Positions 38,113 through 45,708 of a DNA stretch of 64,000 bases are shown in pieces; position 1 is the stretch's first letter; each line of letters begins with the position of its first letter. Under the pieces are notes generated by a model. It had not been told where the DNA came from. It worked only from the letters and a program-made list of their open reading frames with translations, and did not search any database. The stretch is from JAKAWQ01 sp963840545 (lineage in GTDB: Bacteria > Pseudomonadota > Alphaproteobacteria > Acetobacterales > Acetobacteraceae), in the NCBI GenBank assembly GCA_963840545.1, contig CAWIZE010000002.1, positions 124,001-188,000 of the forward strand, given 5' to 3'. A program made the position numbers and the translations under genes.

Positions 38113-39177
38113 GTGCTGCGGAAGGTGTTGGAACGGCCGTCAGGCGGAGCGAGCGGCGTGCGGCGGCGAAGGCGGGGGGCGAAGAGCCTGCTCGCGGATG
38201 TCGCGCGCCTGGCCGAGGTCTCGACGGCCACCGCCTCGCGCGCGCTCAACCAGCCCGCCGCGGTCAGCGCCGTCTTGCGCGCGCGCATCCTGGCCGCCGT
38301 CGAGACGCTGCATTATCGCCCGAACATCGCGGCAAGGATGCTCGCCGCGCAGCGTTCGTGGACGGTGGGCGCGATCGTGCCGACGATCCAGAACAACGTC
38401 TTCGCCGGTGGGCTCGAGGCGATCCAGGCCCGCCTCGACGAGGGCGGCTATACGCTGCTGATCGGGGCCGCGGGCTACGATTCGAAACGCGAGCTCCAGC
38501 TCACCGAGGCCTTCGTCGCCCGCGGGGTGGACGGGCTGATCTATCTCGGCGCCTCGCACCTGGCCGAGGTCTATGCCGTGCTCGAACGCAACCCCGTGCC
38601 GTTCGTCAATCAGGGAGTGTTCGAGCCGGATGGCCCGCACCCCTGCGTCGGGTTCGACAACCGGGAGGCGGGGGCGCTGGCGGTGCGCCACCTGCTCGCA
38701 CTCGGCCATCGCCGGATCGGGATGGTGGCGGGGATCGCCTGGAACAACGATCGCGCCGCCGGGCGGATCGCGGGCGTGCGCGAGGCGCTGGCGGCGGACG
38801 GCGCTCCGGGCTGGGAGGCGCCGATCGTCGAGCGGCCGTACACGATCGCGGGCGGGCGAAGCGGCTTTCGCGCCCTGATGGGCGTCGCCGAGCGGCCGAG
38901 CGCAATCGTCTGCGGCAATGACATCCTGGCCCAGGGCGTGCTGTTCGAAGCCCGCGAGCGGGGGATCGCGGTCGGGTCGGAGCTCTCGATCATCGGTTTC
39001 GGCGATCTCGAACTCTCCGGCCAGCTCGGGCTTTCCTCGGTGTGCATTCCAACCGCCGAGATGGGGCGGCTGGCCGCGGAGTACGTGCTGCAGAGGCTGG
39101 CCGGCGAGACGCCGCCCCACGCGACCCGGGTGGGCATCAGCATCGCCGCGCGCGCCTCGACGGCGCCGCCGGCCTGA
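38113..39177 (+). CDS. LacI-family transcriptional regulator
   Basis: DNA-binding sugar-responsive repressor, about 354 residues from the GTG at 38113. The helix-turn-helix is at about residues 27-48 (LLADVARLAEVSTATASRALN), preceded by an arginine-rich 25-residue extension that may mean the true start is further in. HYRPNIAARML gives the hinge, then a periplasmic-binding-protein-like effector domain (VGAIVPTIQNNVFAGGLEAIQ; IIGFGDLELSGQLGLSSV). The sequence resembles the GntR (gluconate repressor) branch. It probably controls the nearby sugar-acid dehydratase; no operator could be identified by eye. Confidence 0.85.
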   Translation: MLRKVLERPSGGASGVRRRRRGAKSLLADVARLAEVSTATASRALNQPAAVSAVLRARILAAVETLHYRPNIAARMLAAQRSWTVGAIVPTIQNNVFAGGLEAIQARLDEGGYTLLIGAAGYDSKRELQLTEAFVARGVDGLIYLGASHLAEVYAVLERNPVPFVNQGVFEPDGPHPCVGFDNREAGALAVRHLLALGHRRIGMVAGIAWNNDRAAGRIAGVREALAADGAPGWEAPIVERPYTIAGGRSGFRALMGVAERPSAIVCGNDILAQGVLFEARERGIAVGSELSIIGFGDLELSGQLGLSSVCIPTAEMGRLAAEYVLQRLAGETPPHATRVGISIAARASTAPPA

Positions 39178-39340
39178 CCGCCGAACCTGCCAGGGCGGCT
39201 TGAAGGCCGGCTTGCCCGGAAGCGCCTCGAGATGGTTGAGCGGCACGCCCCGCACGGCGACGTTTTGCCGGGGCTCGTGCGGGCCGAAGCGGATCGCCTC
39301 GTCACGCGCGAGTGCCGCGGCGGATCAGAAGGCTCGCCGA
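39178..39340. other. Gap between the LacI-type gene and the small lipoprotein gene; no gene identified
   Basis: On the minus strand one frame reads RFGPHEPRQNVAVRGVPLN and continues a little, which looks protein-like but has no start or end of its own. It may be a remnant of a deleted gene. I see no regulatory element that I can name. Confidence 0.3.
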
Positions 39341-39556
39341 TCAGGGCGAAGTGACCGCGCCGCCGACCGCGCCGACCGCACCGCCGATCAAGGCACCCGT
39401 GGCGGGCTTGCCACCCGAGACGGCGGCGATGCCGGCGCCGGCGCCGGCACCGATCGCCCCGCCCGTGAGCGCGCGCATCCCCGGGCTGTCGCCGCAGCCG
39501 GCGAGCCCGATGGCCAGGCTGCCGAGCAGCAAAGGGATAAGGAGCTTGCGGGTCAT
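39341..39556 (-). CDS. Small glycine-zipper lipoprotein
   Basis: 71-residue predicted lipoprotein. Signal MTRKLLIPLLLGSLAIGLAGC with lipobox LAGC (Cys about 21), then a glycine-zipper region (LTGGAIGAGAGAGIAAVSGG; GALIGGAVGAVGGAV) able to form two small membrane-interacting helices. Such proteins are often annotated as YMGG-like or outer-membrane glycine-zipper lipoproteins; no function is assigned. It stands alone, on the strand opposite its neighbours. Confidence 0.78.
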   Translation of the reverse strand: MTRKLLIPLLLGSLAIGLAGCGDSPGMRALTGGAIGAGAGAGIAAVSGGKPATGALIGGAVGAVGGAVTSP

Positions 39557-39715
39557 CCTCGGTTGTCCTCTTCCAGTCAGGGTGTTCCGGTCAGGGCGGG
39601 CATGCGCCCAAGCCGTTCTCTTTTCATGCCCGTAATCTTAGACATGGGCAGGGCCATGGCAGGCATGAGCCCGTGCCGGGGTGACGGATATCACGATTTC
39701 GTGAGCAGTGTCTGC

Positions 39716-39772
39716 TTGAGCGCTGGCCGTTGTTGAGCGCTGGCCGTTGTTGAGCGCTGGCCGCTGTTGAGC
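39716..39772. repeat. 17-bp tandem repeat, three copies, ending in the MFS start codon
   Basis: TTGAGCGCTGGCCGTTG is repeated at 39716 and 39733, and as TTGAGCGCTGGCCGCTG at 39750. TTGAGC follows at 39767, where the MFS gene appears to begin with TTG. The repeat therefore reaches the translation start, so copy-number change would alter the leader or the Shine-Dalgarno spacing. Confidence 0.8.
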
Positions 39773-41014
39773 ATCGTCCGGTCTTGGGCCCGTCCGTCTT
39801 GGGCGCGCCTGGCGCCGACCGCACGGCTGCTGATTGCCTGCCGCGCCGCCCGCAGTGTCGGGCAGGGGGCGCTGGTGGTGGATTTCGCTCTCTATCTGCA
39901 CGCGCTCGGCTGGACGGCGCTCGACATGGGAGGGGTGTACACCGCCGGGCTGCTGTCCGGAGCGGTGCTGACGCTGGTCTCGGGGTCGCTCAGCGACCGG
40001 GTCGGCCGGAAGCCGTTTCTCGTCGGCTACAGCCTGATCCAGGTGCTGGCATCTCTCGCCGCGCTCCGGAGCGGCCGGCCGGAGTGGCTCATTCCGGCGG
40101 CCGTGGCAGGTGCTTACGGCCGCGGCGCCAATGGCGCCGCCGGGCCGTTCGGGCCGGTGGAGCAGGCCTGGCTCTCCGCCGATCTCAGCCGGGAGGATTT
40201 CGGCTGGGTGTACAGCCTCAATTCGGCGGTCGGGTACACCGGCATGGCGGTCGGCGCGGGCCTCGCGAGCCTGCCGGCGCTCTGGCAGCGCTGGCTGCCC
40301 GGCGCGCTCGCCTATCGGCCGCTCTTCCTGCTGATCCTCGCCGGCGGGCTCATTCCACTCCTGCTGCTCGCCCGCATGGAGGACGTGCGCGGCCCGCTGC
40401 CCGGGCGCGCTCCTCAGGGTGCGGCCCGGCCCGAGCCCGCCGCGCCGCCGGATCCCCGGGGCGAAGGCGGGCTGCTGGCCCGCCTGATGGGGATCAACGT
40501 CCTGAACGGGCTCGCGATCGGCATGATCGGCCCGTTCATGGCCTATTGGTTCCTGCTGCGGTTCGGCGCCGGGCCGGCGACGATTGCGCCGGTGATGGCG
40601 GCGGGCTTCCTGCTGGCGAGCGGGAGCGCGCTCTGGACCGGGTGGCTCACCCGGCGGCTGGGCACGGTGCGTGCCGTCGTGGTGATGCGCCTGGCCGGCC
40701 TGGTGCTGCTGGTGCTGCTGCCGCTGGCGCCGAGCTACCCGTTCGCCGCCCTCTGCTACGCGCTGCGGGCGGCCTGCAATCGCGGCACCTCGGGGGCCCG
40801 GCAGGCGGTCGGACTCAAGCTGGTCAGGCCCGAGCGGCGCGGCCTGGCGGCGAGCCTCAATTCCGCTTCGATGCAGATCCCGCGCGGCTTCGGCCCGCTG
40901 ATCGGCGGCTGGCTGCTGGACGCCGACCTCCTCGTGCTGCCGATGCTGCTCGCGGCGGCGCTCCAGGCCGCCTACCTCGTGCTTTACGAGCGGACCTTTC
41001 GCGCCGTGGGTTAG
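39767..41014 (+). CDS. MFS transporter
   Basis: Inner-membrane major facilitator protein, about 415 residues with 12 hydrophobic segments. The A-motif-like loop SGSLSDRVGRKPF lies between helices 2 and 3, and a charged cytosolic loop (residues about 210-240; RAPQGAARPEPAAPPDPRGEGG) separates the halves. The start is uncertain: TTG at 39767 is the only in-frame candidate before the first helix and sits at the end of a tandem repeat. Substrate unknown; the fold suggests a drug or metabolite exporter. Confidence 0.8.
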   Translation: MSIVRSWARPSWARLAPTARLLIACRAARSVGQGALVVDFALYLHALGWTALDMGGVYTAGLLSGAVLTLVSGSLSDRVGRKPFLVGYSLIQVLASLAALRSGRPEWLIPAAVAGAYGRGANGAAGPFGPVEQAWLSADLSREDFGWVYSLNSAVGYTGMAVGAGLASLPALWQRWLPGALAYRPLFLLILAGGLIPLLLLARMEDVRGPLPGRAPQGAARPEPAAPPDPRGEGGLLARLMGINVLNGLAIGMIGPFMAYWFLLRFGAGPATIAPVMAAGFLLASGSALWTGWLTRRLGTVRAVVVMRLAGLVLLVLLPLAPSYPFAALCYALRAACNRGTSGARQAVGLKLVRPERRGLAASLNSASMQIPRGFGPLIGGWLLDADLLVLPMLLAAALQAAYLVLYERTFRAVG

Positions 41015-41075
41015 CGCGTGACGGCGTTTGGCGGAATCGCCAAAAGGCCTGAATCACGCGATCAAACAAAGAGCC

Positions 41076-41115
41076 AGAGCAGGATTGGCGCTTCTATCCG
41101 CGCCAATGCTGCTCT
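41076..41115. repeat. 40-bp hairpin AGAGCAGGATTGGCGC
   Basis: Arms of 16 bases (AGAGCAGGATTGGCGC and GCGCCAATGCTGCTCT) with one mismatch and an 8-base loop. It has the look of the AGAGC...GCTCT palindromes common in alphaproteobacterial intergenic DNA, like the GCGTGATGAC hairpin at 14455. Confidence 0.75.
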
Positions 41116-41190
41116 AGGGCAGCCGAGCTCGGCCTGCGCCTGGTTGCGCCCGACATGGGCAGCCTCACGGACAATCGCCGGCGAACAGCG

Positions 41191-41249
41191 ACCGCCCAAT
41201 TCCTGGGCGGTTTTGATTCCTGGGCGGTTTTGATTCCTGGGCGGTTTTG
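41191..41249 (+). terminator. Possible intrinsic terminator with tandemly repeated 17-bp arm
   Basis: ACCGCCCA (41191-41198) pairs with TGGGCGGT (41204-41211) and is followed by TTTGATT, resembling an intrinsic terminator for the upstream MFS gene. The downstream arm plus T-tract is repeated as a 17-base unit TTCCTGGGCGGTTTTGA at 41200, 41217 and, nearly complete, at 41234, so three alternative hairpins can form. Confidence 0.5.
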
Positions 41250-41287
41250 CGCCACGCCGGTTGTCGAGCGTCCTCACTCAGAGGTGA

Positions 41288-41385
41288 ACGCGTTAACCCG
41301 GAAGGGGCTTACGCAAACGGAATTAACACTTGATTTTCGCATGTGCACCATTTACGGAAAGGTTAACAAAATCAGTTAACGATGT
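41288..41385 (+). promoter_or_regulatory. A/T-rich promoter region with GTTAAC motifs upstream of the RTX-like gene
   Basis: GTTAAC occurs at 41292, 41362 and 41375, and ATTAAC at 41322. The last two GTTAAC form an inverted pair separated by seven bases (AAAATCA). This cluster is far from the base composition of the region and lies 50-150 bases before the ATG. CtrA sites (TTAA-N7-TTAA) are similar, but here the TTAA spacing is nine, so the regulator is not identified. Confidence 0.4.
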
Positions 41386-41437
41386 CTGAAAGAGCGCCCA
41401 GCCGGGCACTCCGAAGGACAGGCACCGTGAGGGTTCC

Positions 41438-42643
41438 ATGCCATCTGTATCGGTCCCGTCCGGCACCAGCTTCGACTTCCAGATGGCGTTCGCGTCCAAC
41501 TCGGACTATCAGCTCGCCCAGCAACTGGCGAACACGCTGCTCGTGCCGTCCCAGGACGGAACCGAGACATTTCAGCTCTATACGGCGAACAACCATTCAA
41601 TCTCGACGGTGCCGGGCGGGAATACCGGCGTCCTGGCGATCGTCGAGAGCCTTTCCCCGCTGACCGCGCCGGTCACCGTCCCCTCCGCCTATAGCTTCAC
41701 CGCGATCGAGACCTATAACGGCTTCACCAGCGTCCAGGGGAACGGCGGCGAGAACCAGACCGTCCTGATCTCCTCGGTCGCCGGCGTCGAGTTCAACACC
41801 GGCGGCGGGTCCGGCACGGTCGTCGCCGGTTCGGGCAACAACCTGATCGGCACCCCCACGTCGGGCGGCGGCAACTACCTCATCGCCGGCGGCCCCGGCA
41901 ACGACACGATCACCGCCTTCTCGGGCAACGATAAGGTGAGCACGGGCAGCGGCTCGAATCTTGTCGGGCTCGGGACCGGCAACGACTCCGTTGCCTTGTC
42001 CGGCAACAGCGACTCCGTGGTCGCAGGCTCGGGCAGCGACACGATTTCCGTCACCGGCAACGACGCGGCGCTGGTCTTCGGCGGCTCCGGCCAGCTCAAT
42101 TTCATCAACGGGTCCGCCGCCTCCACCGTGGTCGGCGGCGCCGGCAGCGAGACGATCCAGGGCGGCGCGGGCGGCGGCCTCTTCCAGGGTGGCTCGGGCG
42201 GCCACAACTCGATCTCTGGCGGCGCGGGAAAGGCCACCATCTTCGGCGGCGGGTCCGGCGATACGCTGGCCGCCGGCGGCAGCCTCGGCGACGCGCTGGT
42301 CGCCGCCTCGGGCAACGAGACCCTGACCAGTGCCAACTCCCATGGCCTCGACTCGATGTACGGCGGCACCGGGCAGGACGCGATGCTCGCCGGCGCCGGC
42401 GGCGACGTCATGCTGGGCGGCTCCGGGGCGAGCAACTTCGCGTTCGCCAAGGGACTGACCAACGCCGCCAGCACCTACGACGTCTACAATTACCACGCCG
42501 GCGACACCGTGACCCTCGCCGGCTACACCGGCACACCGACCGAAACCTCGGCCGGCGGCAACACGACCCTCGGGCTCTCGGACGGGACCAAGATCACCTT
42601 CATCGGCGTCACCAGCGGCAGCACGCTCAATATCGAGACTTGA
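41438..42643 (+). CDS. RTX-like beta-roll (calcium-binding repeat) protein
   Basis: 401-residue Gly/Asn/Ser-rich protein without a signal peptide. Residues about 115-330 consist of irregular RTX-like repeats (GGPGNDTITAFSGND; GTGNDSVALSGNSD; GSGSDTISVTGND; GGAGSETIQGG; GGGSGDTLAAGG). These form a parallel beta-roll that binds calcium in canonical RTX proteins, although the full GGxGxDxLx motif is mostly degenerate here. The last 70 residues (NAASTYDVYNYHAGDTVTLAGYTG to LNIET) look like the C-terminal domain used for type I secretion. No type I secretion genes are adjacent. Function unknown; a secreted surface or biofilm protein is likely. It is followed by rmlB after 88 bases. Confidence 0.72.
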   Translation: MPSVSVPSGTSFDFQMAFASNSDYQLAQQLANTLLVPSQDGTETFQLYTANNHSISTVPGGNTGVLAIVESLSPLTAPVTVPSAYSFTAIETYNGFTSVQGNGGENQTVLISSVAGVEFNTGGGSGTVVAGSGNNLIGTPTSGGGNYLIAGGPGNDTITAFSGNDKVSTGSGSNLVGLGTGNDSVALSGNSDSVVAGSGSDTISVTGNDAALVFGGSGQLNFINGSAASTVVGGAGSETIQGGAGGGLFQGGSGGHNSISGGAGKATIFGGGSGDTLAAGGSLGDALVAASGNETLTSANSHGLDSMYGGTGQDAMLAGAGGDVMLGGSGASNFAFAKGLTNAASTYDVYNYHAGDTVTLAGYTGTPTETSAGGNTTLGLSDGTKITFIGVTSGSTLNIET

Positions 42644-42731
42644 TCGGCCGCGCCGGCCGGCTCAACCTCTGCGTGCGGCCCCGGGCCCAGTGCGACCGGC
42701 GGGGCGTTTGGGCTGACCGATTGCGCGGGGA

Positions 42732-43790
42732 ATGATGCGGATACTGCTCACCGGCGGGTGCGGCTTCATCGGCTCGGCAGTGGTCCGGCACCTCGTCCGC
42801 GCGACCAGCCACAGCATCGTCAATATCGACAAAATGACCTACGCCGCCTCCGAGGAGGCCCTGGAAGAGGCCGGAGACAGCCCCCGCCACACCCTGATCC
42901 GCGCCGATATCGCCGATGCCGACGCCATGCGGGCCGCCTTCGCCACCCACCGGCCCGATGCCGTCATGCACCTCGCCGCCGAGAGCCACGTCGATCGCTC
43001 GATCGACGGGCCAGGCGCCTTCGTCGAGACCAACATCCTCGGCACCTACGTCCTGCTCGAGGCGGCGCGCGCCCATTGGTCAAGGCTCGGGCCCGAGGCC
43101 AAGACCCGCTTTCGCTTCCACCATATCTCGACGGACGAGGTGTTCGGCGCCCTCGGCGCGGACGACCCGCCCTTCACCGAGGCAACCCCCTATTCCCCCC
43201 GCAGCCCCTATTCCGCCTCCAAGGCCGCCGCCGACCATCTCGTGCGGGCCTGGTTCCACACCTACGGCCTGCCCACCCTCGTCTCCAACACCACCAACAA
43301 TTACGGCCCCTGGCAGTTCCCGGAAAAGCTCATCCCGCTGGTCGCGATCAACGCCCTCGATGGCAAGCCCCTGCCCCTCTACGGGCAGGGCGAGAACCGC
43401 AGGGACTGGCTCTATGTCGAGGATCACGCCGAGGCCCTGGTGCGCGTGCTCGAGCGCGGCGAGCCCGGGGCGACCTACTGCATCGGCGGCCGCGCCGGAC
43501 GCAGCAATCTCGAGATCGTGCAAACGATCTGCGCCGTGCTCGACGAGCTCGCCCCGGACCCGGCCGGGCCGCGCGCCCGGCTGATCCGCTTCGTCACCGA
43601 CCGGCCCGGCCATGATTTCCGCTACGAGATCGACCCCGGAGCCGCCGAGTCAGCACTCGCCTGGCAGCCCCGCCACGACCTCGCGCTGGGCCTTCGCCGC
43701 ACCCTCGCCTGGTACCTCGACCACCGCGAATGGTGGGAGGCGATCCGCGCCGGGCGCTATTCCGGCCAGCGGCTCGGCACGGCCGCATGA
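42732..43790 (+). CDS. rfbB: dTDP-glucose 4,6-dehydratase
   Basis: Second step of dTDP-L-rhamnose (and other dTDP-deoxysugar) synthesis. It has 352 residues with NAD-binding TGGCGFIGSAV (about 8-18), HLAAESHVDRSI, the catalytic STDEVFGALG and YSASKAAAD (Tyr-x3-Lys), and NNYGPWQFPEKLIPL. It starts at ATG 42732 with GGGGA just upstream and a second ATG next to it. It overlaps rfbA by ATGA. The rmlC and rmlD genes for the remaining steps are not in the window. Confidence 0.93.
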   Translation: MMRILLTGGCGFIGSAVVRHLVRATSHSIVNIDKMTYAASEEALEEAGDSPRHTLIRADIADADAMRAAFATHRPDAVMHLAAESHVDRSIDGPGAFVETNILGTYVLLEAARAHWSRLGPEAKTRFRFHHISTDEVFGALGADDPPFTEATPYSPRSPYSASKAAADHLVRAWFHTYGLPTLVSNTTNNYGPWQFPEKLIPLVAINALDGKPLPLYGQGENRRDWLYVEDHAEALVRVLERGEPGATYCIGGRAGRSNLEIVQTICAVLDELAPDPAGPRARLIRFVTDRPGHDFRYEIDPGAAESALAWQPRHDLALGLRRTLAWYLDHREWWEAIRAGRYSGQRLGTAA

Positions 43791-44707
43791 GCATCGCCAA
43801 GGGGATCCTGCTCGCCGGCGGCTCGGGCACGCGGCTCCATCCGATGACCCTCGCCGCCTCGAAGCAGCTCCTGCCCGTCTACGACAAGCCGATGGTCTAT
43901 TACCCCCTGTCTACGCTGATGCTCGCCGGCATCCGCGATATCCTGCTGATCTCCACCCCGGAGGACCTGCCGCAGTTCCGCCGCCTGCTCGGTTCGGGCG
44001 AGCGGCTCGGCCTCAGCTTCACCTACGCCGAGCAACCCCGGCCCGAGGGCATCGCCCAGGCCTTCCGGATCGGCGCCGAATGGCTCGACGGCGAGCCCGT
44101 GGCCCTCGCCCTCGGCGACAATCTCGTGCACGCCGATCATCTCTCGGCGCTGCTGCGCCAGGCCGCCGCCCGCACCGAAGGTGCCACCATCTTCGCCTAC
44201 CAGGTGCGCGACCCGGAACGTTACGGTGTCATATCATTCACCGAGGCCGGGCGGGCGCTCGATATCGTCGAAAAACCCGCCGTCACAGCCTCCAACTGGG
44301 CGGTCACGGGGCTCTATTTCTACGACCGGCACGTCGGCGACTACGCGCGCGACCTGAAGCCCTCTGCCCGCGGCGAGCTCGAAATCACCGACCTCAACCG
44401 CATCTATCTCGAGGCCGGTGCGCTGCACGTCGAGCGCCTCTCGCGCGGCTGCGCCTGGCTCGACGCGGGCACGCCCGATTCGCTCATCCAGGCCGCGACC
44501 TTCGTGCAGACCATCCAGGCGCGCCAGGGCATGCTCGTCGGCTGCCCCGAGGAGGTCGCGTTCCGCATGGGCTTCATCCACGCCGGCCAACTGCGCGCCG
44601 AGGCACGCCGCCTCGGCAAGACGGAACTCGGCCGCGTGCTGGCCGAGCTCGCGGACGGCGCGCCGACCCTTTCGCTCGCAGCGGAGCGTCGCGCCGGCAC
44701 CGCCTGA
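43787..44707 (+). CDS. rfbA: Glucose-1-phosphate thymidylyltransferase
   Basis: Makes dTDP-glucose from glucose-1-phosphate and dTTP, the first step before RfbB. It has 306 residues. The nucleotide-binding signature ILLAGGSGTRLHPMT (7-21) is followed by SKQLLPVYDKPMVYYPLSTLM, PEGIAQAF, ALGDN and VITGLYFYD-like and RGCAWLDAGTPDSL motifs. It starts inside the rfbB stop (ATGA), so expression is coupled. Its 3' end faces a convergent operon across a 110-base gap containing a parS-like site. Confidence 0.94.
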   Translation: MSIAKGILLAGGSGTRLHPMTLAASKQLLPVYDKPMVYYPLSTLMLAGIRDILLISTPEDLPQFRRLLGSGERLGLSFTYAEQPRPEGIAQAFRIGAEWLDGEPVALALGDNLVHADHLSALLRQAAARTEGATIFAYQVRDPERYGVISFTEAGRALDIVEKPAVTASNWAVTGLYFYDRHVGDYARDLKPSARGELEITDLNRIYLEAGALHVERLSRGCAWLDAGTPDSLIQAATFVQTIQARQGMLVGCPEEVAFRMGFIHAGQLRAEARRLGKTELGRVLAELADGAPTLSLAAERRAGTA

Positions 44708-44770
44708 CGCCGTCTCAAAAATACCGCCAATTGTCACGGCGGGTGCCGCCCTACGCACTGAAAAGCCTCA

Positions 44771-44786
44771 TGTTTCACGTGAAAGA
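44771..44786. other. parS-like centromere site (candidate ParB binding site)
   Basis: TGTTTCACGTGAAAGA matches the chromosomal parS consensus TGTTTCACGTGAAACA at 15 of 16 positions, with a perfect 12-base palindrome TTTCACGTGAAA at its core. It lies in the non-coding gap between two convergent genes. ParB binds such sites near the replication origin. I saw only this one copy in the window and no parAB. Confidence 0.7.
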
Positions 44787-44817
44787 TAGGACCGAAGCGA
44801 TCCTTTCTTCCCAGCGA

Positions 44818-45708
44818 TCAATCCCGTGACCGGGTCAGCACCTCCCTGAGATACCGCACGCTTGCCGCGATCGCTGCTTCCTCATCGCCCGGTTTTGGGC
44901 CCCATTTCGGGTGCAGGTAGTCGATCTCGATCGCCAGCAGGCCCGTGTAGCCCTCCTTCGCCAGCAGCCCGAGGACGCCCGGAATATCGATGATGCCCTG
45001 GCCCAGCGGTACGCTCGGCCAGAACGAGAAGTCGCGCGGGCTGCCCCGCCAGGCCACGCAATCCTTGAGGTGCGTCGCCCGCGTGTGGGGCGCGAGCTTT
45101 TCCGCGACCTTCATCGGGTCCTCGAGCAGGCGCAGATTGTTGACCGTATCGAGGCAGACGCCGAGCCAGGGCGAATCCACCGCCGCGATCAGCTCCACCA
45201 GCTCGTCAGCCAGCAGGTCGATGTGGTTCTCGATCGCGAGCACCACCCCGGCCTCGCCGGCAGGTCCCACGATCTCCCGCAGAAGCGGCAGCAACCGCGC
45301 CTTGTGCTCGGCCCATGAGGCAGGCCGGGTGCGCCGCCCACCGCAGCAGATCCGCATCACCCGCGCGCCCACGGCGCTTGCGTTGGCGATATGCGCGATC
45401 AGGTCCTTCGCCGCCGCCGGGTCGGCGCCGGAGGACAGCCCGCTCGGATGCCCCCAGGCCCAGACCGGCTCGAGCCCGGCCCCGGCGAGTGCTGCGCGGA
45501 GCCGCGCCAGCGTCGGCGCATCGAGCGGGGGCATGTAGCAGGCCTCGAGGGAGATCCCGGCAACCCCCAGCGCCTTGGCCCGCGCGATCACGTCCCACAC
45601 CGAGACGCGCACGCCCGGATCCTGCTGGATCTCCGGATACCAGTCGCCGAACTGGCGGTGCCAGCAATAGGAATCGACCCCCAGCTTCATCGTTGCGGGC
45701 TTCATCAT
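44818..45708 (-). CDS. Sugar phosphate isomerase/epimerase-like TIM-barrel protein
   Basis: Xylose-isomerase-like TIM barrel (AP-endonuclease family 2), 296 residues. Metal-binding positions typical of the fold are visible: ISLEAC, LAIENHIDLLADEL, GVCLDTVNN, ATHLKD and LAIEIDYLHP. It lacks a signal peptide. The ATG at 45708 overlaps the alpha/beta hydrolase stop (ATGA). As last gene of a CoA-transferase/hydrolase operon its substrate is unclear; hydroxypyruvate isomerase, keto-sugar epimerase or an inosose dehydratase-like activity are possible. Confidence 0.78.
   Translation of the reverse strand: MMKPATMKLGVDSYCWHRQFGDWYPEIQQDPGVRVSVWDVIARAKALGVAGISLEACYMPPLDAPTLARLRAALAGAGLEPVWAWGHPSGLSSGADPAAAKDLIAHIANASAVGARVMRICCGGRRTRPASWAEHKARLLPLLREIVGPAGEAGVVLAIENHIDLLADELVELIAAVDSPWLGVCLDTVNNLRLLEDPMKVAEKLAPHTRATHLKDCVAWRGSPRDFSFWPSVPLGQGIIDIPGVLGLLAKEGYTGLLAIEIDYLHPKWGPKPGDEEAAIAASVRYLREVLTRSRD

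Larger units (their letters stand above)
41015..41437. other. Gap of 423 bases: hairpin, terminator candidate, repeats and promoter region, no gene
   Basis: From left to right it holds a 40-base hairpin (41076-41115), a terminator-like hairpin with repeated arms (41191-41249), and an A/T-rich stretch with four TTAAC motifs (41292-41380) just before the RTX-like gene. Short frames across it are not convincing genes. Confidence 0.7.

Noticed and set aside
39767..41052. A second frame over the MFS gene (to 41052)
   Set aside because: Arg/Ala-rich translation without hydrophobic segments, a shadow of the real transporter frame.
41362..41380. CtrA binding site (TTAA-N7-TTAA)
   Set aside because: The two TTAA cores are nine bases apart instead of seven, so the match is not good enough to name.
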